Shown here one piece after another: positions 39,301 to 45,878 of a DNA stretch of 64,000 bases. The translations under genes were made by a program, and so were the position numbers. Below the pieces are notes generated by a model. It was not told the DNA's origin. It did not search any database and worked only from the letters and a program-made list of their open reading frames with translations. The stretch covers positions 918,001-982,000 of the forward strand of contig NZ_CP027218.1 of the NCBI RefSeq assembly GCF_004124275.1, written 5' to 3'. Source of the stretch: Pseudomonas sp. DTU12.3. GTDB lineage: Bacteria > Pseudomonadota > Gammaproteobacteria > Pseudomonadales > Pseudomonadaceae. Within the stretch, counting starts at the first letter, position 1; every line of letters begins with the position of its first letter.

Positions 39301-42300
39301 AACATTGCCGACACGGCTTTGCCATCTAAAGTCAGTGTTGGAAACCTGCTGGGCAACGAGCCCATTGCTGGCGGGACACCTGTCGAGCCCTGGCACCATC
39401 ATGCGCAGTTGCGACTGCGATCGCTGTCGGAGAACGCGCGTCTTGGTCAGGCGTTCGCCATTGCGGACGCCGGCAAGTGGACACAGATCATCAAAGGTGC
39501 CACCGATCAGTTGCATGAGAAACATCAACTGAGCCGTGACTTCGTTCCGGTGTTCGAATCTCTGAAACCCGCCGCGCAAGGGCGCAGTGAAATCACCCTG
39601 GTCAACGCGAGAGACCCGCAGCAGACGCGCACGGTGTTGACCGATGACAAGCGCTTGTCCGGGATCAAATCCTATCTGAGCGATTCCTTTGAAGAGTTGT
39701 CCGGTAGAGGTGCGGGTTCATCCGTGGTCGATCCGACCGGTGTTGGTGCGGTGCACACACTCAATGCCGGTTTTGCCATTCAGGCGTTGTTGCTAGGGCT
39801 CAAAGAGGCGGAAAGCGCCGAGGGTTCGACGGCGTTGACGTCTGCGGTGCGCATTCATGGTTATCTCTCCTACGCGCAACTCGCTCACGGACTCGTGGCG
39901 GATGCGGTGCAATTGCTGGGACTGGTTCGTCATGCATTCACCGACAGTGTGCGTGTGGCCAATACCACCTCTGCCATTGTGGGCAATGCGCTGGGCAACG
40001 TATTGAACGAAGGTGTGGGGAATGCACTGCAACTGGCGAGTATCGGTTTCGACATCTATCTGTTGATCAACGCTGAGAATGATATCCAGCGCGCGGTGTT
40101 CGCCACCCAACTGGCTTTCGATACCGCCGGTCTGGCGCTGGGCGCCGCAGCGTTTGGCGCAGGTGTTGCCGGAGCGGCCACGGCGGCTGCGTTTCTTGGC
40201 GGGGCCAGCGTCATTCTGGGCGGACTGGCTATCGGTATCGGTGCATTGGTCGAAGGTTTCAGTGCCAGAACAGAGCGTGGGAAGCAGATCGGCAGGTATT
40301 TGAATCGGGTCAACGAGGCCTATCGTACCGAGGGCTACTCGGTAAGGGGTGATACCCTTTTTGCCAACCCTCACGCCGTTTATTCACAACTGAATCTGCG
40401 CAATGGAACGATTACCTTTGGCAGCCAGAAAATATTCGCGGCAGACAACTACACCAATTTGCATCCACCCAAAATCGACCCGGATCGCGAGCATGCATTC
40501 AGCATTCGAGAAGCGCTTGATCTGCCGGAAAAGTTTGCCATCAGTGACAGCATAAACGTTGAAAGTGTTGTGTTGCCGAGCCTGCCGGATTGCTTCCTGG
40601 CCTATGAGTTTGGCGGGTTGCCTTTCTCGACAACCCTGCGCGAGGATCTGGAGACGGCACTGGCTCTTGAGCATGACCGTTACGGCAAGCGGCAATTCTG
40701 GTTCTCCTTTTACAAAGTGCCCACCGAATACATCATTGAAAAAATGGTGCCGAACTACGTGGCAACTACGGTCAGCGTAGTACTGGGCACGCAACACCGT
40801 TTTCTGCATGTACCCACCTTGCCGGGAGAAGTGCACGGTTACCTTTCTTACGACATCGATGCATTGGGCGGGCACTGTTCGGTCACCTTGACCGAGGGCG
40901 TCAAGTCTGTGCGTTTGCGAGTCTCGACTGGTGAAGCGATGACCTGGTCATTACGCGCAGCCTGGTTAAATAAAAGTGGCGTGAAAATCGAGGGCGACGT
41001 CCTGCAACTGGGCACGATAAATGTGCAGGTGCCAGACAACAGCGTTGTGTTTGTGCAACTCGACGGACATTCGTACCAGGTGGACTGGGCAACTGGAACC
41101 CTGTTGCTCACTGAGCTGGAGGCCGGCCCGGATGAAGACGGCCCGATGACACGCCAGCGGGTGCGCGAACTTGCACGTTCCAGCCATCTGGCGGATGGCC
41201 CCACGGTCATTCGCAATTACCCGGATGCCCTGACCGGCGTGCGCACCAGCGCCTGGTATGACCGAGGTGAAGATTCTTTCCTGTTGGTTCGCGGGCTGGA
41301 CCCGAAATATGCCGCGGATATTTGCATGGGCCCCAGGATTGGCCAGAACATTTACTACTACTGCCCCGCTGATGCATTGATCTGGCGCGTTGATGTAGTC
41401 ACCGGAAACATCAGGCGTGTTTTCCAGCTGGTGCGTACGGAATTGAAAGCCTGGATTACCGCGATTCAGGAGATGCCAGGCGGTTTGTTGCAAGTGGTTC
41501 GGCGCATCGAACTCGACGAAGACCGGTTTGTGAAAATGACTTACCTGATCGAAGAAGATGAACTCTCGATCACTTCTGTGTCCGGCCATCTCAGCTATCA
41601 GGAAGGTCGTGACATTCGAAGTGGGTCCATCACCCCTGACGATTTACTCTCGTGGTACCAGTTGATTCCAGCCGAATCGGGCGGTGATGACGAAAGTGTC
41701 GTGAATGCCGGTTGGTCCAGGTTCATTACCGTTGATTACATGAACTTGAGCTTAAAAGCGTTCAGCAGGGTCTGGGTGCGTTGCGACGACGGAAGGGTCT
41801 TTGGACCAATGCTTGAAGGGGCGGACAACGAAGCCGAATCCTTCGATTGGGTTCTCCTTGATCCGCAGCAGTCAGAGCACGATACGGTTCTCTTCCATCA
41901 TCTGCGCCAGGGCCTCCTTTATCGGCAGCGCATCGGTGCGCAAGATCAGTCACCCGTAATTTTTGCCCAATGCATCTTGCCGCTCGACGTGCAGCAAATC
42001 CATCGTCGGGGCCGGCAACACATTGCGTTCACTGAAAACGGCATGGTGTTTCGACTGAATGCAGCGGGTGATCCACATTTGGCAGGTTTGAGTAATGATT
42101 GGCTGTTCGCTCTCCAGCGGCGCTCAGGCAGCAATTTTCGCTGGTGGGATTCGGTCCTTGATACTGCCGCAATGTGGTCCGCCGGGGCGGTGGAGGTCGG
42201 CGTCATAAGCGCTGCTTCGAATCATTCGCCGCTCTATGTCGTGTGTCTGGATCAGCAACTTCTTATCGCCGACACAGCGGGGAAAAGCTTTGGGTTGCTG

Positions 42301-43341
42301 AGGCAGACCGTGGACAAGAAAGCCGTGCTAATGATCGATTGGACGACTGGGCGGATCTACCGACAAGCGTTCATGCCCCCCGAAAGTTTGTCCGCGGCAT
42401 TTGGTGCGGGAACCCGTCTGTTACGGGCCGACTTGATCCCGCCAATGCAGAGAGTGCTGCCACAGCGCACGTTTGTCTGGGCGGTGCCCCATGCATCCGG
42501 CCTGCGCGCCAGGGCACATGACCACGTATTGTTCGACCTGTTCGAAGGCGAGCCTGCGCGTATTGTCGGTGTGGAAAACGAGTTCTTTGACGGCGTGGAT
42601 TCGCTACAGGCGCGGGAGCGGAAACTGGAGAAGCTGCTGTCGGGTCAGCATTGTGCTCCGTATCTGACGGCAGGCAGGGTCGATGATCTTTGCAGTTGGT
42701 ATGACGTCGACGCCGGTCGCTTGCTCAGTGCAACGGCGCCAGGTCAAGACTTGCCTGGCTACGTGGGCGTCGCCAACGGTCAAACCCTGGTGTTGCATGA
42801 CTCGCAGAGCCGGCAGCTGTTCAGCAACCGTAGCGAAGATGGAAGGCTCAGTGACGTATGGATGACTGCGCAAACAGTCAGCCGGATAGCCAATACGCTG
42901 GTCATCGAAAGCGGTCAGTCATTGGGTCGGATTGCGCCGATTCCGGACGGCGTTGATACGTTGATCCTGAGATATGCGGCGGATGGAGCCGACTTTTTTA
43001 TCGACCAGAGGACCTGGGCACGACTTGATTGCCTGATTGTCGATTTCGATTTTCCGGACGCGTTAGAAAGCTATCTGTCGTTCAAGTTGGAGCCGATGGA
43101 GCATTGGCTGGTCACGCAGCAGGATGGGCACTTGCTGCTGACGGACTCAGACACAGGGCGCAGTATCGTCTTGCGCAATGTCGGGGCTATCGGCGCAGAG
43201 TCTCGAAAGAAGGTGGCATTCAGTATCCCCTTGGCCGGAGAGCTCGCGCTGACGATCTACCTGGATCAGTTGATGACAGTCTTGCAGGAGGAAACGCCGA
43301 GTGAACTCGGTGAGCTGTTCTCTGGGGCCATCAATGCGTAA
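36337..43341 (+). CDS. Giant TcdA/TcdB- and lymphostatin-like glycosyltransferase toxin 2
   Basis: A 2334-residue paralogue of the preceding gene with the same domain order. The start is TTG with aagga 7 bases upstream. Glycosyltransferase: LHFVWVGGGIGAIQGDYINV (Trp113), CRGNLAAASDITRMQVV, DXD in YLDADLLPS (Asp297, Asp299), and HHSWKDNARTEPEWFELEK. Peptidase-like triad: GDPGRRCYPLAL (Cys833), ENHSMLV (His920), FYDPNFG (Asp939), with Cys-His and His-Asp spacings of 87 and 19 identical to toxin 1. Translocation region: LNAGFAIQALLLGL from about 1133, hydrophobic segment near 1267-1310, MVPNYVATTVSVVL. The C-terminal part is more diverged from toxin 1 than the catalytic parts. Both active sites look intact, so neither copy is a decayed duplicate. 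Host target and secretion route are unknown. Confidence 0.88.
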   Translation: MNSKDYGLLPGSEFSAAFKQADLESIAGNLRDDLAREQLLRYYNGAVAAADWSEQLTAIRLLKEFVESNLSDISDAHLKKLCGNLTDYHARLATTVHLLYSGKPVARKLHFVWVGGGIGAIQGDYINVWKQMTDADGYRLNLWYDSDGLLAHETNRIIVESAKAQGAMLASQDASLKSARLGKLYVERARALRQQMFEYVQKAAATGVSADQARINLLVSAYGQDEARLNTLKARNLQSLETVAANGIALRDIRSELSNQPLFEIYERELSCRGNLAAASDITRMQVVHFESGTYLDADLLPSLHKNIAGMDLSGFDIPTRMGIMQILLDSNPQILPNRSAPYADLRQKVPDQIKNALIEFSRTAPTLKDIFAPFSDVVVSQHGVRVGNKNSVDSKSIPFNGLSNAMLSGHAGAAAIVGMIDKTRSNYAFLDRVEALALQGSISLTDSAAFSDLIIGEMEKMYGPLSTWSDELIARNSFLKAVADYDADGIKSGAESAITMSGPTAVSQGLSDYVKEKALAAARQQISDRVDLRDGFNLATEEETHHSWKDNARTEPEWFELEKTRIADGAYKNHYLGNVDELLKGQTLTFKQGWPVIEGKPVLLTSVLQQLLDSLGEPFVRAMNDRLSGDIAFTAPFSIDFETRQQILRQPTSELPPSTGAESLGNVNEALARIAAGKLPLDQLSPLHRVMFGGLFGAATLDQNGFADAWKTTVDLAENTRDRGLFARYDVIEQTLLKLDTAPTEFSTSRVGTGESNSRVLKAQAFAKPMSVRQWREHVSQVETVAKKEQRASILTRGNAVRELFFQAGASSAKQFPQGLLVQGAGDPGRRCYPLALAMAAALEKGTAAERALIGKLALANIAPDTAETHALLHVLDELRGIPMAQFGEKRPAANLDAVIQALDAKTSGGSLLLNTENHSMLVSKVAGADETSYRFYDPNFGLYAFSRIDELHKAIRGFLQDEVVSRLYGVAEGSGATFDVVDLNGVNIADTALPSKVSVGNLLGNEPIAGGTPVEPWHHHAQLRLRSLSENARLGQAFAIADAGKWTQIIKGATDQLHEKHQLSRDFVPVFESLKPAAQGRSEITLVNARDPQQTRTVLTDDKRLSGIKSYLSDSFEELSGRGAGSSVVDPTGVGAVHTLNAGFAIQALLLGLKEAESAEGSTALTSAVRIHGYLSYAQLAHGLVADAVQLLGLVRHAFTDSVRVANTTSAIVGNALGNVLNEGVGNALQLASIGFDIYLLINAENDIQRAVFATQLAFDTAGLALGAAAFGAGVAGAATAAAFLGGASVILGGLAIGIGALVEGFSARTERGKQIGRYLNRVNEAYRTEGYSVRGDTLFANPHAVYSQLNLRNGTITFGSQKIFAADNYTNLHPPKIDPDREHAFSIREALDLPEKFAISDSINVESVVLPSLPDCFLAYEFGGLPFSTTLREDLETALALEHDRYGKRQFWFSFYKVPTEYIIEKMVPNYVATTVSVVLGTQHRFLHVPTLPGEVHGYLSYDIDALGGHCSVTLTEGVKSVRLRVSTGEAMTWSLRAAWLNKSGVKIEGDVLQLGTINVQVPDNSVVFVQLDGHSYQVDWATGTLLLTELEAGPDEDGPMTRQRVRELARSSHLADGPTVIRNYPDALTGVRTSAWYDRGEDSFLLVRGLDPKYAADICMGPRIGQNIYYYCPADALIWRVDVVTGNIRRVFQLVRTELKAWITAIQEMPGGLLQVVRRIELDEDRFVKMTYLIEEDELSITSVSGHLSYQEGRDIRSGSITPDDLLSWYQLIPAESGGDDESVVNAGWSRFITVDYMNLSLKAFSRVWVRCDDGRVFGPMLEGADNEAESFDWVLLDPQQSEHDTVLFHHLRQGLLYRQRIGAQDQSPVIFAQCILPLDVQQIHRRGRQHIAFTENGMVFRLNAAGDPHLAGLSNDWLFALQRRSGSNFRWWDSVLDTAAMWSAGAVEVGVISAASNHSPLYVVCLDQQLLIADTAGKSFGLLRQTVDKKAVLMIDWTTGRIYRQAFMPPESLSAAFGAGTRLLRADLIPPMQRVLPQRTFVWAVPHASGLRARAHDHVLFDLFEGEPARIVGVENEFFDGVDSLQARERKLEKLLSGQHCAPYLTAGRVDDLCSWYDVDAGRLLSATAPGQDLPGYVGVANGQTLVLHDSQSRQLFSNRSEDGRLSDVWMTAQTVSRIANTLVIESGQSLGRIAPIPDGVDTLILRYAADGADFFIDQRTWARLDCLIVDFDFPDALESYLSFKLEPMEHWLVTQQDGHLLLTDSDTGRSIVLRNVGAIGAESRKKVAFSIPLAGELALTIYLDQLMTVLQEETPSELGELFSGAINA

Positions 43342-43373
43342 CGCGGTGGTTCAGCGTCGGCGGGATTAGTTGT

Positions 43374-43405
43374 AAGGGCTGCGGATCAGATCATCCGCAG
43401 CCCTT
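43374..43405. terminator. Strong bidirectional terminator
   Basis: Arms aagggctgcggat (43374-43386) and atccgcagccctt (43393-43405) form a 13-base perfect stem with a six-base loop, with T-rich sequence after it. It separates the end of toxin 2 (plus) from the end of marC (minus, stop at 43414) and can serve both. Confidence 0.85.
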
Positions 43406-43413
43406 TGTCGTTT

Positions 43414-44010
43414 TCAGGAAACCAGGTAGCCCTTCACCCCGGTAAAGATGATCTGCGCCGCCAAGGCGCAGACAAACAATCCCATCAACCGACTGACGAT
43501 CTGCAAGCCCTGGTCGCCGAGAATCCGTTCGATGTGATTGGACAAGTACAGCACCACCCCAACGGTGAAACTGGCCAGGGCGATACTCATGATCGCGGTC
43601 AGTTTGTCATCCCAATGCGGTTGGCTGATACCCATTACCAGCAGTGCACCGATAGTCCCCGGGCCAACGGTCAAGGGGATGGTCAGCGGCACGATTGTCA
43701 CATCCTGCTGCACGTTGTCACTTTGCACCACAGGCTTGCCTTGGGCCATGCCCAGAGCCGAGATGAACAGCACGCTGCCGGCACCGATGCGGAATGCGTC
43801 TGCGGTAATCCCGAACACGTCGAAAATCACCCGGCCAAACAGATACAGCAGAACGCTGGAGACCAGTGTGGCGATGGCCACTTTCCAGGCCAGGCGCCGC
43901 TGTTCCTTGCGCGAGTAGCCACGGGTCAGGCTGATAAAGCAGGACAACACGAAGAACGGGCTGTAGAGCACCAGCATCTTCAGGTAAACGCTGAATAACA
44001 CGTGGAGCAT
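43414..44010 (-). CDS. MarC family integral membrane protein
   Basis: A 198-residue protein of the MarC/UPF0056 family with about six hydrophobic segments. It begins LFSVYLKMLVLYSPFFVLSC and carries FGITADAFRIGAGSVLFISAL, the conserved PLTIPLTVGPGTIGALLVM, and a C-terminal helix ending in FTGVKGYLV. The family was once linked to multiple antibiotic resistance, but that link was not upheld and its function is unknown. It is a single gene on the minus strand between the toxin and small-paralogue genes, likely part of the ancestral chromosome. Confidence 0.9.
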   Translation of the reverse strand: MLHVLFSVYLKMLVLYSPFFVLSCFISLTRGYSRKEQRRLAWKVAIATLVSSVLLYLFGRVIFDVFGITADAFRIGAGSVLFISALGMAQGKPVVQSDNVQQDVTIVPLTIPLTVGPGTIGALLVMGISQPHWDDKLTAIMSIALASFTVGVVLYLSNHIERILGDQGLQIVSRLMGLFVCALAAQIIFTGVKGYLVS

Positions 44011-44274
44011 GGGGAGACGTCCGTACCGGTGAAAGTTGAGCGAAGTCTATCAGGCAACGGGCAGTCTGTCGGACTCGATTGCTTGCCGTACGGCATAGTT
44101 CAACTGTTCGTTTTTTCAGCTGCTAGTTCTAAGAGGTTTTGACTTTTGAGTTGTAAGTTGCTGTTGTTGTTTATTGGTAATACTCATCAGCTTGTTGGGT
44201 GAAAGTTTTCTGCGTAAGTTTGCACTGCGGGCTTGGAAAGAAGCTCAATTAAAACAAACTAATGGAATTGAATC
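44011..44274. other. AT-rich upstream region of the small-paralogue pair
   Basis: 264 bases between divergent marC and the 44275 gene. The half nearer 44275 is AT-rich (from about 44100). It must contain promoters in both directions, but I see no motif strong enough to name. ggaa lies 8 bases before the ATG at 44275. Confidence 0.45.
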
Positions 44275-45078
44275 ATGCAGGCTAATACCGTACTCAGTGT
44301 TGCAGAACGACTGGAACGCTTGAATAATTATAATATAAGTGCCGACCAGGTTGTTTTGGCCCCGCGCAGTTTTTCCGGTGTAACAGCTTTTGATGTCGAG
44401 CAGCCAGATCAGGCTGCGATCGTAGGCGAAGCTATTATTGCTTTCGTGTCGGGCATGTCCGAACAGAATCAGGCAGACGTTCGCAATACCTATCTTTTTT
44501 CGACCCTGGTGGCTAACAAGGAATATCCTTTGGAAAGCCAGGGCAAGGAGTGGTACAACACTTTTCTGACAGTCATGCAAGACTGTGGTTGGGCCAATCT
44601 CAAGGGATATTACGACTCTACCCAAGCATCCGGTAAAAGCTTCACGATGGACCAGCTTGCCCTGACCATTCTCGGCTCCGCCGCAGCTGCGGCCGCCCTG
44701 CCGGGTCCAACTTCGGCGCTGTTGCTGAAAGTGGCAACCGATGCAATGGCGTCTCTGCAAAACTCCGAGAAACCTCTTCAGGTTTTCGACAAGAATGTCA
44801 AAAACAAGGCTAACGGTGGTTTCGCGGTTGGTTCGTGCATTGAAACACCGGATAAGGAAGTCATCCTGACAATGGGCGCTGTACGCTTTATTAATCGGGT
44901 TAATCAAACCAAAGTGCTGTTCGTCAACTGGGATAGCAGTTCGGTAGATCTATATAAAGGTGAGTCTCATATGACGATGGTTCCATTTCTCATCGCCAAG
45001 ACGCGCGATCTCATTTCCGGTGCGTTGGGTGATCGTGCAGTGACTAATGTAAGTAGGTGGGCTCTGAAGTTAAAGTAA
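44275..45078 (+). CDS. Small uncharacterised protein, paralogue of 23535 and 45159
   Basis: A 267-residue protein with no recognised domain. It begins MQANTVLSVAERLERLNNYN. The shared family block is MSEQNQADVRNTYLFSTLVA followed by EWYNTFLTVMQDCGWAN; it aligns with the gene 80 bases downstream (MTEQEKQDVQHSLLFAQLVA, NNWYATWQQVLKDNW) and with the gene at 23535. A central hydrophobic stretch, ALTILGSAAAAAALPGPTSALLL, could be an amphipathic or membrane-active helix pair. Its C-terminal half (AVRFINRVNQTKVLFVNWDS) also matches the 23535 protein. It follows the toxin genes with only marC between, which makes a functional link to them plausible but unproven. Confidence 0.75.
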   Translation: MQANTVLSVAERLERLNNYNISADQVVLAPRSFSGVTAFDVEQPDQAAIVGEAIIAFVSGMSEQNQADVRNTYLFSTLVANKEYPLESQGKEWYNTFLTVMQDCGWANLKGYYDSTQASGKSFTMDQLALTILGSAAAAAALPGPTSALLLKVATDAMASLQNSEKPLQVFDKNVKNKANGGFAVGSCIETPDKEVILTMGAVRFINRVNQTKVLFVNWDSSSVDLYKGESHMTMVPFLIAKTRDLISGALGDRAVTNVSRWALKLK

Positions 45079-45158
45079 GTCAGTAAGTTCTTAAGATCTA
45101 ATCAAAGCATGTGGTGGCTGTTTTCAGTCGCCGCGTGCTCAATTCGAGGAGTTGTCCA

Positions 45159-45878
45159 ATGCAGGAAAAGTATGCAATTTATCGAAATGCCGGCGCATTG
45201 GTTCTGCTGTCGTCAAGAATGACCGAGCAGGAAAAACAGGATGTACAACATTCCCTCCTGTTTGCCCAACTGGTTGCCACCAAAATGTTCCCGCTAGACA
45301 GTGAGCAGAATAACTGGTACGCGACCTGGCAGCAGGTTTTGAAGGACAACTGGCTGGAGAAAAGCTGGAAATCGTTCGAGCTCACTCCGCCACGCAAATC
45401 CAGTGACACAGCCATGACGAGGCTGGTGGACTATATGGAGGGTGGTCTCGAAAGTGCCGACAAGGGCACGTTGGTGCCAGTCCTGAAAGACATTGTCGGG
45501 CGGTCGGCTGCAGACCCGCTCATCGAGTCTCTGCACGAGCGGGTTCAGCAGTCGATCGAACAGGACCCGGCGGACGAACCAGGCTTCGGCCGATTTCGTT
45601 TCTTGCTCATCGTCGCGCAACCTGGCCCCCGGATTAACGCGACATACATGACATTGAAGTCTTCGGTAGCCGGCGCAATCAATCCGTACTCTCAGATTTT
45701 TACTGCTGCCAATGTTTCAGGGTTGGTAGAGCAATACTTCCTGCAACTGGATCTTGCTCCGCCACTCTTCGATCCGATCCGCGAAATTCTCGCGGGGCAC
45801 GTGCTGCCATACATGGACTTGATCGAAATGGTTACTGACGGTCAGGTGGATGAAAAGCTGTTGGCACGCGCAGGCTGA
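45159..45878 (+). CDS. Small uncharacterised protein, paralogue of 44275
   Basis: A 239-residue protein of the same unnamed family as the genes at 44275 and 23535. Shared block: SSRMTEQEKQDVQHSLLFAQ, then NNWYATWQQVLKDNWLEKSW. The start at 45159 was chosen over the longer frame from 45111 because gaggag lies 8 bases upstream and MQEKYAIYRNAG begins the similarity. It is 80 bases after the 44275 gene, with no visible terminator between, so the pair is probably one operon. Its stop codon directly abuts the stop of convergent retS (tgatca at 45876-45881), leaving no intergenic space. No function known. Confidence 0.75.
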   Translation: MQEKYAIYRNAGALVLLSSRMTEQEKQDVQHSLLFAQLVATKMFPLDSEQNNWYATWQQVLKDNWLEKSWKSFELTPPRKSSDTAMTRLVDYMEGGLESADKGTLVPVLKDIVGRSAADPLIESLHERVQQSIEQDPADEPGFGRFRFLLIVAQPGPRINATYMTLKSSVAGAINPYSQIFTAANVSGLVEQYFLQLDLAPPLFDPIREILAGHVLPYMDLIEMVTDGQVDEKLLARAG

